Positions 49,246 to 57,505 of a stretch of DNA of 64,000 nt are shown piece after piece; the stretch's first letter is position 1; the number at the start of each line of letters is the position of its first letter. The translations under genes were made by a program, and so were the position numbers. This DNA comes from Limiplasma sp048370855 (lineage in GTDB: Bacteria > Bacillota > Clostridia > Christensenellales > Aristaeellaceae). The notes under the pieces were generated by a model, which saw only the letters and a list, made by a program, of their open reading frames with translations, was not told where the DNA came from and did not search any database. The stretch covers positions 1 through 64,000 of the forward strand of contig DBGEOK010000067.1 of NCBI GenBank assembly GCA_048370855.1, in the 5' to 3' direction.

Positions 49246-50076
49246 TTAACGGTCCGCTTCCTCCGCCCAGACAATATCGTCCCGAAGGCGGTAAATGGTC
49301 GCCCCGTATTTTTTGCGGCAGAAGGCGTCCACAAACCAGTCGATCTCCTTCACCGCGTCATATTGCACATAACCATAGCGTTCGCCGTTCCGGCTTTCGC
49401 CCTTCATGTTGCTGTCGCACCAGCGCACGGTATCGGTTTCGGGGTCGTAATCGGCAATGAAGATCATGCTGTGCGCGCCCGTGCCGTAATAGTATTTGGC
49501 CGCCATCTGGAAATAGTCGCCCCGCTTTGCCTGCCGCAGGAACTCGCGGGCCAGCTCCCGGTTTTCATCCTTGCTTTTATCCGGGTCATAGCGAAAGGAG
49601 GCGGCGGCGTAAAACGGGTTGCCCTCTGAGGCGGGCGTATCTTTCCATTCCACGCCGTACACATAGTCGATCATTTCTTTTTTGGGCTTGTTATCGGGGA
49701 TGACCAGCTCCACGCCGGGGTACTCGGCCATGCGGAAGCGGTCGCGGTTCTGCCGGAACAGGTACACGGTAAAATTCTTGCACACGTAAATGTCCCCGCT
49801 ATATTGCGCCCTTTGCGCGCGGCCGTTGGCCTCGTCGTATTTTTCCTTGGCCAGGCTGATAATGCCGTCAATGAAAGCCGTCCTCGCATCTTGATCGCCT
49901 TGCGGCTGCGCGGCGTGCTCTCCGTCAACGGAACCGGACGGAAGCGTCACGGCCGATCCGTCGCTGTCCGAGATGGTAATGGTAACCTCCGCCATGCCGG
50001 CCGGCAAGGCCACGCACAGCGCGATCAGCGCGAGGATCAGCGCGCGGCTGAAGCGGCCATAAGCAGACAATTTCAT
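49246..50076 (-). CDS. Exported protein with putative Cys/His active site
   Basis: 276 residues with a signal peptide (RALILALIALCVALPAGMA). An acidic linker (to about residue 65) precedes a domain with the order Cys then His: AQYSGDIYVCKNFTVYLFRQNRD, then KYYYGTGAHSMIFIADYDPETDTVRWCDSN, a layout like NlpC/P60 or CHAP amidases, in which the Cys starts a helix and the His follows on a strand. I could not recognise a specific family, so peptidoglycan or amide hydrolysis is only suggested. It heads a two-gene run with the mutase, from the promoter at 50119-50147. Confidence 0.8.
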   Translation of the reverse strand: MKLSAYGRFSRALILALIALCVALPAGMAEVTITISDSDGSAVTLPSGSVDGEHAAQPQGDQDARTAFIDGIISLAKEKYDEANGRAQRAQYSGDIYVCKNFTVYLFRQNRDRFRMAEYPGVELVIPDNKPKKEMIDYVYGVEWKDTPASEGNPFYAAASFRYDPDKSKDENRELAREFLRQAKRGDYFQMAAKYYYGTGAHSMIFIADYDPETDTVRWCDSNMKGESRNGERYGYVQYDAVKEIDWFVDAFCRKKYGATIYRLRDDIVWAEEADR

Positions 50077-50118
50077 CCTCGGCTCCCCCTTTTGTCAGGG
50101 TTGTTTGATTCCCTATGC

Positions 50119-50147
50119 ATTGTACACAATCCCGCGGCAAAAGTAAA
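50119..50147 (-). promoter_or_regulatory. Promoter of the exported protein gene
   Basis: On the minus strand TTTACT (50142-50147), 17 bases, TACAAT (50119-50124), 43 bases before the start. Confidence 0.7.
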
Positions 50148-50204
50148 CCGCCGCGGAATTTGTCTGAAAAACAAATTTGGCACAGCAAGAAAAAGGAAAT
50201 TTCG

Positions 50205-50232
50205 TTGACATTGAATCGGCGGCTTGTATAAT
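50205..50232 (+). promoter_or_regulatory. Promoter of the 2-oxoacid oxidoreductase operon
   Basis: TTGACA (50205-50210), 16 bases, TATAAT (50227-50232); a second TATAAT overlaps at 50232-50237. The operon begins 57 bases on. Confidence 0.85.
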
Positions 50233-50288
50233 ATAATGAATACGCTTCATTAAGGTAAGCGCACGACTACCCTGAAGGAGGTCAACCT

Positions 50289-50495
50289 ATGGCGACCGTC
50301 ACCGTTAACGAAGATGTATGCAAGGGCTGCGGACTGTGCATCGACGCCTGCCCCAAGCACATCATGGAGATCGATAAATCCCACCTCAACAACAAGGGTT
50401 ACCATCCGGCGCATTGCAAAGAACAGGAAAGCTGCATCGGGTGCGCATTCTGCGCGACCATGTGCCCGGACGTGGCCATTACCGTGGAACGATAA
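50289..50495 (+). CDS. 2-oxoacid:ferredoxin oxidoreductase delta subunit (4Fe-4S)
   Basis: 68 residues, 2[4Fe-4S] ferredoxin with CKGCGLCIDACPKHI and CIGCAFCATMCPDVA separated by a 24-residue loop, the layout of KorD/VorD subunits. It carries electrons from the thiamine centre of the complex to free ferredoxin. Start follows AAGGAGGTCAACCT. First gene of a four-gene operon in the order delta, alpha, beta, gamma. Confidence 0.94.
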   Translation: MATVTVNEDVCKGCGLCIDACPKHIMEIDKSHLNNKGYHPAHCKEQESCIGCAFCATMCPDVAITVER

Positions 50496-50510
50496 AGGAG
50501 GGATATGCCC

Positions 50511-51854
50511 ATGAAACAACTCATGAAGGGCAATGAGGCCATCGCCGAGGCCGCCATTCAAGCGGGCTGCCGCTTCTTTTTCGGCTACCCCATCACGCCC
50601 CAGAACCAGGTGCCCGAGTATATGAGCAAGCGAATGCCCCAGGTGGGCGGCTGCTTTTTGCAGGCGGAAAGCGAGATTGCGGCCATCAATATGGTCTTTG
50701 GCGCGGCCGGGGCGGGCGCGCGCGTGATGACCAGCTCCTCCTCGCCCGGAATCAGCCTGAAGCAGGAGGGAATCAGCTACATCGTGGGCGCGGAGCTGCC
50801 GTGCGTTATCGTCAACATGGTGCGCGGCGGCCCGGGCCTGGGCAGCATACAGCCCGCCCAGAGCGACTATTACCAGGCCACGCGCGGCGGCGGGCACGGC
50901 GATTACCGCATGTGCGTGCTTGCCCCCAGCTCCGTGCAGGAGGCCGTGGACCTAATGCAGGACGCCTTTGACATCGCCGACCGCTACCGTAACCCCGTCA
51001 TGCTGCTGGGCGACGGGCTGATCGGCCAGATGATGGAGCCTGTGGACATGGACAAGGCGCAGAGCCGCCGGCCCGCCGCGGACCTTGAGGAAAAAACATG
51101 GGCGGCAACCGGCCACGTCGCCTCGGCGGAGCGACCGCGCGCCGTTATCAACAGCCTGTATATCGATCCTGTGGCGTTGGAGGAGCACTGCCGGAAGCTT
51201 CAATCCAAATATGACAGAATGGCCGCCGCCGAATGCCGCTGGCAGGAAGAAATGCTGGACGACGCGGAAATTGTGCTGGTCGCCTATGGCACCACCAGCC
51301 GCGTGGCCCGCAGCGCGATGCGCAAATGCCGCGAACAAGGCATTAAAGTGGGAATGATTCGTCCCATCACGCTATGGCCCTTCCCGGAAGCCGCGATCCG
51401 GGCCTCTATCCCCACGGCGAAAAAATTCCTTTGCATTGAAATGAGCATGGGACAGATGGTGGACGACGTTCGCCTTGCGGTTAACGGCGAAAGACCCGTG
51501 GACTTTTACGGGCGTACCGGCGGCATCGTACCCACCGTCAAAGAGCTTGCGGACAAAATCGTCGAACTGAGCGGCGCGGAGAATCGGGATTTTTTCCGGC
51601 AGGTTGAGGCGGCCGCCGGCGCGGTGGGCGAAAAGCTCGAAGAATTTGGCAAAAAAGTAGATGAAAAGATCAACAGCCCCGAATTTGTAGAAAAATCCGA
51701 AAACCTGAAAAAGCAGGTGGGCGAGGCGGCCGCCAAGGCGGCGGACGGGCTCGCCAAGGGCGCTACCTTCATTGCCGAGGGGCTTGGAAAGGCGTTTGAC
51801 GCCATCAAGAAGGAACTTGACAAAAAGGACGACGGGAAAGGGGGCGAGCAGTAA
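50511..51854 (+). CDS. vorB: 2-oxoacid:ferredoxin oxidoreductase alpha subunit (VorB/KorA) with unusual tail
   Basis: 447 residues. Residues 1-355 are the pyrimidine-binding subunit: MKGNEAIAEAAIQAGCRFFFGYPITPQNQ ends near 32, CFLQAESEIAAINMVFGAAGAGARVMTSSSSPG ends near 80, and VNMVRGGPGLGSIQPAQSDY. The last ~90 residues (from about 358) do not belong to the family: they are amphipathic, Lys/Glu/Ala-rich (AVGEKLEEFGKKVDEKI, LKKQVGEAAAKAADGLAKGA, FDAIKKELDKKDDGKGGEQ), low in complexity and likely helical. Oxidises branched-chain or other 2-oxoacids to acyl-CoA; the exact substrate cannot be fixed. Start taken at 50511; ATG 50505 is two codons earlier. Confidence 0.93.
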   Translation: MKQLMKGNEAIAEAAIQAGCRFFFGYPITPQNQVPEYMSKRMPQVGGCFLQAESEIAAINMVFGAAGAGARVMTSSSSPGISLKQEGISYIVGAELPCVIVNMVRGGPGLGSIQPAQSDYYQATRGGGHGDYRMCVLAPSSVQEAVDLMQDAFDIADRYRNPVMLLGDGLIGQMMEPVDMDKAQSRRPAADLEEKTWAATGHVASAERPRAVINSLYIDPVALEEHCRKLQSKYDRMAAAECRWQEEMLDDAEIVLVAYGTTSRVARSAMRKCREQGIKVGMIRPITLWPFPEAAIRASIPTAKKFLCIEMSMGQMVDDVRLAVNGERPVDFYGRTGGIVPTVKELADKIVELSGAENRDFFRQVEAAAGAVGEKLEEFGKKVDEKINSPEFVEKSENLKKQVGEAAAKAADGLAKGATFIAEGLGKAFDAIKKELDKKDDGKGGEQ

Positions 51855-52606
51855 TGGCCATCGTGTTTGAAAAGACCAAAATGCTTTGTGAAAAGCCTTT
51901 CCACTACTGCCCCGGATGTACCCATGGCATTATCCACAGGCTGGTGGCAGAGTCGTTGGACGAGCTGGGTTTGGGCGACACGGCGATTGGCGTGGCCCCT
52001 GTCGGCTGCGCGGTTTTCGCCTACGATTATTTTAACTGCGATATGCTGGAGGCCGCGCATGGCCGCGCGCCCGCCGTGGCGACGGGCGTTAAGCGCGTGC
52101 AGCCTCAGAAGGCCGTGTTTACCTATCAGGGAGACGGCGACCTGGCAAGCATCGGCGCGGCGGAAATTGTTCATGCCGCAACGCGGGGAGAAAAGATTAC
52201 GGTCATTTTCGTCAACAACGCCATCTACGGCATGACGGGCGGGCAGATGGCCCCCACCACGCTGCCGGGTCAGGTGACCACGACCAGCCCTTATGGACGC
52301 GACGTAAACCATTGCGGCTATCCCGTGCATGTGTGCGAAATGCTTTCCACGCTGAACGGCCCCGCTTATATCGAGCGCGTGAGCGTGCATGACGTGCCCA
52401 ACGTAAAAAAGGCGAAATCGGCCATTCAAAAGGCGTTCCAGCTTCAAATGGAAGGGCGTGGCTTTACCATGGTGGAGGTGCTGTCCTCCTGCCCGACCAA
52501 TTGGGGCAAAACGCCCAAGGAAGCCCTTGAATGGGTGAAGAGCGATTTGATTCCCGCATATCCGCTTGGCGTGTACAAGGACGTGACAAAGGGAGGCGAC
52601 GAGTAA
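51854..52606 (+). CDS. 2-oxoacid:ferredoxin oxidoreductase beta subunit (thiamine-binding)
   Basis: 250 residues. Thiamine diphosphate and Mg2+ are bound by QGDGDLASIGAAEIVHAATRGEKITVIFVNNAIYGMTGGQ (residues near 92-130), preceded by HYCPGCTHGIIHRL at the N-terminus. It joins alpha in the catalytic core. The start overlaps the alpha stop by one base (TAATG) with AAAGGGGGCGAG upstream, and the same arrangement recurs at its own end with the gamma gene. Confidence 0.95.
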   Translation: MAIVFEKTKMLCEKPFHYCPGCTHGIIHRLVAESLDELGLGDTAIGVAPVGCAVFAYDYFNCDMLEAAHGRAPAVATGVKRVQPQKAVFTYQGDGDLASIGAAEIVHAATRGEKITVIFVNNAIYGMTGGQMAPTTLPGQVTTTSPYGRDVNHCGYPVHVCEMLSTLNGPAYIERVSVHDVPNVKKAKSAIQKAFQLQMEGRGFTMVEVLSSCPTNWGKTPKEALEWVKSDLIPAYPLGVYKDVTKGGDE

Positions 52607-53145
52607 TGGAAAAGCAATTCCTGATTGCCGGATTCGGCGGGCAGGGCGTGCTGCTGATTGGCCAGCTCATCGCCAAGGCCGCGATGCGCCAAGGCCGCGA
52701 GGTGAGCTGGATGCCCAGCTACGGCCCCGAAATGCGCGGCGGCGAGGCCAATTGCGCGGTGGTCGTCAGCGACGAGCCCATCGGCAGCCCGCTGGTGAGC
52801 GAGCCGCCGGTGCTGGTGGCCATGAACAAGCCCAGCCTGGTAAAGTTTATGCCGGCAATGCCTGCCGGCGGCACGCTTCTTTACAATTCCTCGCTGATCG
52901 AGGGCGTCGAGCTCCGGCGGGATATTGAAGCGGTCGCCGTGCCTTGCAACGAAATAGCCGACCGCCTGCAGAACAGCCGCGTCGCCAACATGGTCATGCT
53001 GGGCGCCATCCAGGCCGCGACCGACGCTGTGACCGGGGAAAGCCTGATGGAAACGCTCCGCGACTGGCTGGGCGAGAAGAAGGCCGCCATGCTGGAGATC
53101 AACCGCCGGGCCATCGAGGAAGGCCAGGCCCTGGCAAGGAAGTAA
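52606..53145 (+). CDS. 2-oxoacid:ferredoxin oxidoreductase gamma subunit
   Basis: 179 residues. Recognised by FLIAGFGGQGVLLIGQLIAKAAMRQGREVSWMPSYGPEMRGG (residues 4-45), the hallmark of the gamma/C subunit that binds CoA and closes the active site, and the C-terminal NMVMLGAIQAATDAV. Last gene of the delta-alpha-beta-gamma operon. No clear terminator follows. Confidence 0.95.
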   Translation: MEKQFLIAGFGGQGVLLIGQLIAKAAMRQGREVSWMPSYGPEMRGGEANCAVVVSDEPIGSPLVSEPPVLVAMNKPSLVKFMPAMPAGGTLLYNSSLIEGVELRRDIEAVAVPCNEIADRLQNSRVANMVMLGAIQAATDAVTGESLMETLRDWLGEKKAAMLEINRRAIEEGQALARK

Positions 53146-53549
53146 GCATAAGGGAAAAGGCCGGGACTTTTCCGACGAAACGGGCTTCCGCCGTTCCTGG
53201 GGCGCGGCTTAGAAAACCCGCAAGGACGCCTTTCCGCGAAAGGTTTTCAGCCCCGCCGCGCAAGCGGGCGCGGGGACGCGAAAAGCATTCCCGCAATCCC
53301 GAACGGGCGCGGGATGGCATGGAGCCGTATCGTCCCCGCCCTCCGGGCCTTCTTAAAGGAAGGGCCTTGGCAGATCCCTATGATGCGGGCATCGCCCCAA
53401 AGCAAGAAAGCGCGGCGAGAGCGTCAACGGGGTTTCAGCCGGGCAAAGCCGGTCGTCCGCTCTTTTATCCGCGGGTTTTCAGGGCGTTCTGGGCCGTCGA
53501 TCGCAAGGTCGGCGGCTTTTCCTCAGCGAGAAGAAAAGAGGAAGGAAGC
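53146..53549. other. Gene-free GC-rich gap before the MATE gene
   Basis: About 400 bases. The MATE reading frame happens to stay open backwards through it, but its translation is Arg/Pro-rich with no homology feature. Nothing else recognised: no hairpin with T-run, no clear promoter. Confidence 0.5.
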
Positions 53550-54953
53550 ATGGCCGCAAGCCTGGACCGCCGCGTTGCCAAGCGCGGCCCGATGGAAAAC
53601 AGCATTACGGAGGGCGTCATTTGGAGAAATCTCCTCGCCTTCTTTTTTCCGATTTTGCTTGGCACGTTCTTTCAGCAGCTCTATAATACCGCCGACGCGA
53701 TCATTGTCGGCAAATTTGTGGGCAAGGCGGCCCTGGCCGCGGTCGGCGGAGCTACGGGAAACCTGATTAACCTGGTGGTGGGCTTTTTTGTGGGCCTTTC
53801 CTCCGGGGCCACGGTCATCCTGTCCCAGTTTTTCGGTGCGCGCAAGGGCCGCGAGGCCGCTCAGACCGTGCATACCGCGGCCGCCCTGGCGCTGGCGGGC
53901 GGACTGCTGCTGACGGCGCTGGGCATGGCCTTTTCCCCTTCGATTCTTTCGCTCATGGGCACGCCGGCGGAGGTCATGGATTTTGCGGTAACCTATACGC
54001 GCATCTATTTTGGCGGCATGATCCCCTCCCTCGTCTACAACGTCGGCTCAGGGATTCTTCGGGCCGTGGGGGATTCCCGGCGGCCCCTGTATTTTCTGAT
54101 TTACGCGTGCATGGTCAACATTTTACTGGACATTCTCCTGGTGGTGGGCCTGGAAATGGGCGTCGCCGGCGCGGCGCTGGCGACGGTCCTTTCCCAAACG
54201 GTCAGCGCCGCGCTGGTCACGGCAACGCTGTGCCGCTCGCCGCTGGCCTATCGGCTGGAATGGCGGCAAATCCGCTTTCACGGCGAGCTTTTAGGAAAGA
54301 TTTTGCGTCTGGGCCTGCCCGCCGGATTGCAATCCGTCATGTATTCCCTTTCAAACGTGATTATTCAGGCCAGCATCAACCGCTTCGGCACGGACGTGCT
54401 GGCAGCCTGGACGGCCTACGGCAAAATGGACGGCCTGTTCTGGATGACAATCAGCGCCTTCGGCGTGGCCATCACCACCTTTGTCGGGCAGAATTTTGGG
54501 GCGGGACGCTATGACCGCGCCAAAAAGAGCGTGCGGGTTTGTCTGCTCATGGCGCTGGGCGCGACCCTCGTGCTGAGCGCCTTTTTGATCCTGTTCGCGG
54601 AGCCCCTGTTTCACCTGTTCACAGACGACCGGCTCGTCATCCGCCAGGGGCTCGAGATGCTGCGGATGCTCGCGCCCACGTACTTCACCTACATCTGCAT
54701 TGAAATCCTGTCAGGCGCGCTTCGGGGGGCCGGGGACACCCTTCTTCCCACGCTGATGACGCTGGCCGGGGTGTGCCTGCTGCGCGTGGTATGGATTATG
54801 GGCGTCGCGCCGCCTTATCACAGCCTGTTCGTGGTTCTGCTGAGCTATCCCATTACCTGGGTCGTCACTTCAGCCATGTTTCTGGCGTACTATTGCAAGA
54901 GCGGCTGGCTGAACCGGTGTATTCGCAGGGCCGGGCTGGAAAAAGAGGCATAG
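53550..54953 (+). CDS. MATE family efflux transporter
   Basis: 467 residues with 12 predicted helices in two similar halves, a Na+- or H+-coupled exporter of drugs or cationic metabolites. The N-terminal half has ITEGVIWRNLLAFFFPILLGTFFQQLYNTADAIIVGKFVG (ends near 55), typical of the clostridial branch, and the C-terminal half AWTAYGKMDGLFWMTISAFGVAITTFVGQNFGAGRYDRAKK. Start at 53550 after GAGGAAGGAAGC; ATG at 53592 (MENSITEG) is a possible shorter start. Stands alone; the substrate is unknown. Confidence 0.92.
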   Translation: MAASLDRRVAKRGPMENSITEGVIWRNLLAFFFPILLGTFFQQLYNTADAIIVGKFVGKAALAAVGGATGNLINLVVGFFVGLSSGATVILSQFFGARKGREAAQTVHTAAALALAGGLLLTALGMAFSPSILSLMGTPAEVMDFAVTYTRIYFGGMIPSLVYNVGSGILRAVGDSRRPLYFLIYACMVNILLDILLVVGLEMGVAGAALATVLSQTVSAALVTATLCRSPLAYRLEWRQIRFHGELLGKILRLGLPAGLQSVMYSLSNVIIQASINRFGTDVLAAWTAYGKMDGLFWMTISAFGVAITTFVGQNFGAGRYDRAKKSVRVCLLMALGATLVLSAFLILFAEPLFHLFTDDRLVIRQGLEMLRMLAPTYFTYICIEILSGALRGAGDTLLPTLMTLAGVCLLRVVWIMGVAPPYHSLFVVLLSYPITWVVTSAMFLAYYCKSGWLNRCIRRAGLEKEA

Positions 54954-55078
54954 CGGTCTCTGAACGGAGCGCCGCCGGCGGCCGGCCTTGCACGGATGGA
55001 TGGATCGGATGCTTGGATGGGATTGATCCGGGGCGGCATGGCTGAAATCCACACGGCAAAAGCGGCGCTTATACAAGC

Positions 55079-56098
55079 ATGATTATGAAAGCGAGCAAGC
55101 ATATGAACCAAGAGGAATTTCATCGCTTTATTTCCAAAACGCAGGAAAACATTTGCCAGATTACCGCGCTGAAAAATGGGATCGTCGCAATCAACGATAC
55201 CTGGCATCATTATAAAACAACCGATACCGTACACGTCATGTCGGCGACCAAGAGCGTCGTTTCCCTGCTGATCGGGATTGCGGTTGACAAGGGGCTCGTC
55301 AAAAGCATCGACCAGCCGGTGCTGGACTTTTTCCCGGACTATACCGTTAAGCGCGGAGAGAAAACCATTCAGCAGGTGACGATCCGGCGCCTGCTGACGA
55401 TGACCGCGCCATATAAATACAGGTCGGAGCCGTGGACAAAGGTTTGCTCCAGCGATGACTGGACCGTTGCGGCGCTTGACCTGCTGGGAGGCAGAGCCGG
55501 GCTGACCGGGCAGTTCAGGTATTCTACGCTGGGCATCCATATCCTGACCGGAATCCTTTCAAAGACCTCCGGCCTGTCAACGGTCGATTTTGCAAACCAG
55601 GTTCTTTTTACTCCGCTGGGCATTGCGCCGCGCAGAAATTATCTTGCCATGACCGCCGAAGAGCATAAGGCGTTTACCCTGTCAAAGACGCCGCACGGTA
55701 ACGTCTGGTTTGTCGATCCCAAAGGCGTGGGCGCGGCAGGGTACGGCCTCTGTCTTTCCGCGGAAGAGATGGCGGTAATCGGCCAGATGTGCCTCGGGTG
55801 CGGAACGTATGGAGGAAAGCGCGTTGTTTCATCTGAATGGATAGCGGAAAGCACCGAGCCGCGCGTTCAGTGCGGCGGCGATTTCCGGAATATGCTGTAT
55901 GGCTATCTTTGGTGGATTATTGATGAGAAGAAGCATATCTATGCCGCGATCGGAAACAGCGGGAACGTGATTTACGTGAATTCGGAAAGCGCAACCGTCA
56001 TCGCCGTCGCGGGAACCTTCAAGCCGACTGTCTCTGACAGGATTGATTTGATCCAGAAGGAAATCGAGCCTTTATTGGACGCCTTCACGACGGTTTAA
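55079..56098 (+). CDS. Serine beta-lactamase-fold hydrolase
   Basis: 339 residues, class C beta-lactamase/EstB-type fold. Active Ser is in HVMSATKSVVSLLIGIAVDKG (S-x-x-K as SATK), the Tyr element is QFRYSTLGIHIL (Y-S-T), and the third motif region is AIGNSGNVIYV. There is no signal peptide, so it is cytoplasmic; esterase or peptidase activity is more likely than antibiotic resistance. The N-terminal start is uncertain: ATG at 55079, 55085 and 55103 are all in frame and none has a strong ribosome site. Converges with the sugar importer operon. Confidence 0.9.
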   Translation: MIMKASKHMNQEEFHRFISKTQENICQITALKNGIVAINDTWHHYKTTDTVHVMSATKSVVSLLIGIAVDKGLVKSIDQPVLDFFPDYTVKRGEKTIQQVTIRRLLTMTAPYKYRSEPWTKVCSSDDWTVAALDLLGGRAGLTGQFRYSTLGIHILTGILSKTSGLSTVDFANQVLFTPLGIAPRRNYLAMTAEEHKAFTLSKTPHGNVWFVDPKGVGAAGYGLCLSAEEMAVIGQMCLGCGTYGGKRVVSSEWIAESTEPRVQCGGDFRNMLYGYLWWIIDEKKHIYAAIGNSGNVIYVNSESATVIAVAGTFKPTVSDRIDLIQKEIEPLLDAFTTV

Positions 56099-56266
56099 CA
56101 AGCCTGTGAGCGTCCCGTCTGATTGAAAAAGGCGTGCGATTTAAGAATGGACGCAACCCTTTTAAGGCGCGCCAAAGCGCCCCAGGCGCGTTTGCCCGAG
56201 GCGCTTCAGCGTGAAACCCTCCCGTACCCCTGCGCATACACGGACAACGGGCGGCTTATGAAACCG

Positions 56267-57505
56267 CTATGCCTTGAAAGCCTGCTCCGCCTTCCTGTCC
56301 CTGCGCCGGTTTTGGAAAATCGGCAGCGCCACCTGCTGCTTGCTCAGGATGTCGAAGGCGACCGCGCCCAGCAGCACGAGGCCCTTGACCACCTGCTGCG
56401 TATTGGAGGAGATGCCCATGATGGACATTCCGTTATTCAACACGCCCATAATCAGCGCGCCGATGAGCGTGCCGCCGACCGTGCCGATGCCGCCATACGC
56501 CGACGCCCCGCCAATGTAGCACGCTCCGATAGCGTCCAGCTCAAAGCTCTGTCCGGCCTGCGGGCTGGCGCTGTTCAGCCTTGCGGCGAACACCAGGCCC
56601 GCCACCGCGGCCAAAAACGCCATGTTCACATAGCTCAGGAACAGCAGCCTGTTGGTTTTGACGCCGGACAGGCGCGCCGCCTTTTCATTGCCGCCCAGCG
56701 CATACAGGTGACGGCCCATCACCGTCTTGGTGGTAAAATAGGTGTAGCATATCAGCAGGATGCCGAGGATAATCAGTACTGTGGGAATGCCGCGGTACTG
56801 TGCCAAAATGGTAAAGAACCAGATCAGCGCGGCGGAGATGACCACCAGCTTGAGCGCCAGCGCCGCCGCCCCGTCCGAGGCATAGCCCTTGCGCTTGCGG
56901 TTGCGGTTGTTAAGCGCCTGCGCCACGCAAAACACGGCGGCCACGGCGACGCCTACCAGCAGGCAGGTCATGTTGATCTTTTTTCCAAACAGCTCGACCG
57001 TACCCACGATATCGCCCACAAAGCCCGTGGACAGGGCAAGGTAGTTGTCTGGAAACGGCGCGAGCGTCAAGCCGTTGAGCACCAGCAGCGCAAGGCCGCG
57101 GAAAACCAGCATGCCCGACAGCGTGACGATGAACGCCGGAATGCGCACATACGCAATCCAAAAGCCCTGCCACATGCCGATCAAAATGCCGATCACCAGG
57201 CACGCCGCGATAGCCAGATAGGTGTTCCAGCCCCACGAAATGATGAACGTGCCCGCGCAGGCGCCCACCAGCGCAACCACCGAGCCGACCGCCAGGTCGA
57301 TATTGCCGCCTGTGAGGATGCACAGCAGCATGCCCACGGCGAGGATGACCACATACGCGTTTTGGAACACGATGTTGGAAACGTTCATAGGCTTGAGCAG
57401 CTTGCCGCCCGTCATGATCTGAAACAGGATGATGATGACCACCAGCGCCATCAGCATGGTGTACTGCTTCATGTTTCCCTTAAACCTTGTCTTCAGGTTG
57501 CTCAT
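56267..57505 (-). CDS. mmsB: Multiple monosaccharide ABC transporter permease
   Basis: 412 residues with about ten membrane helices, the CUT2 permease that transports xylose, glucose, arabinose or galactose. Family features are NIVFQNAYVVILAVGMLLCILTGGNIDLAVGSVVAL (ends near 75), YALGGNEKAARLSGVKTNRLLF, and CYIGGASAYGGIGTVGGTLIGALIMGVLNNGMSIMG. Its start overlaps the ATPase stop by four bases. Last gene of the chvE-mmsA-mmsB operon; convergent with the beta-lactamase-fold gene. Confidence 0.95.
   Translation of the reverse strand: MSNLKTRFKGNMKQYTMLMALVVIIILFQIMTGGKLLKPMNVSNIVFQNAYVVILAVGMLLCILTGGNIDLAVGSVVALVGACAGTFIISWGWNTYLAIAACLVIGILIGMWQGFWIAYVRIPAFIVTLSGMLVFRGLALLVLNGLTLAPFPDNYLALSTGFVGDIVGTVELFGKKINMTCLLVGVAVAAVFCVAQALNNRNRKRKGYASDGAAALALKLVVISAALIWFFTILAQYRGIPTVLIILGILLICYTYFTTKTVMGRHLYALGGNEKAARLSGVKTNRLLFLSYVNMAFLAAVAGLVFAARLNSASPQAGQSFELDAIGACYIGGASAYGGIGTVGGTLIGALIMGVLNNGMSIMGISSNTQQVVKGLVLLGAVAFDILSKQQVALPIFQNRRRDRKAEQAFKA

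Noticed and set aside
55079..56098. Antibiotic-resistance beta-lactamase
   Set aside because: No signal peptide, and class C-like motifs are shared with many esterases; resistance is not supported.
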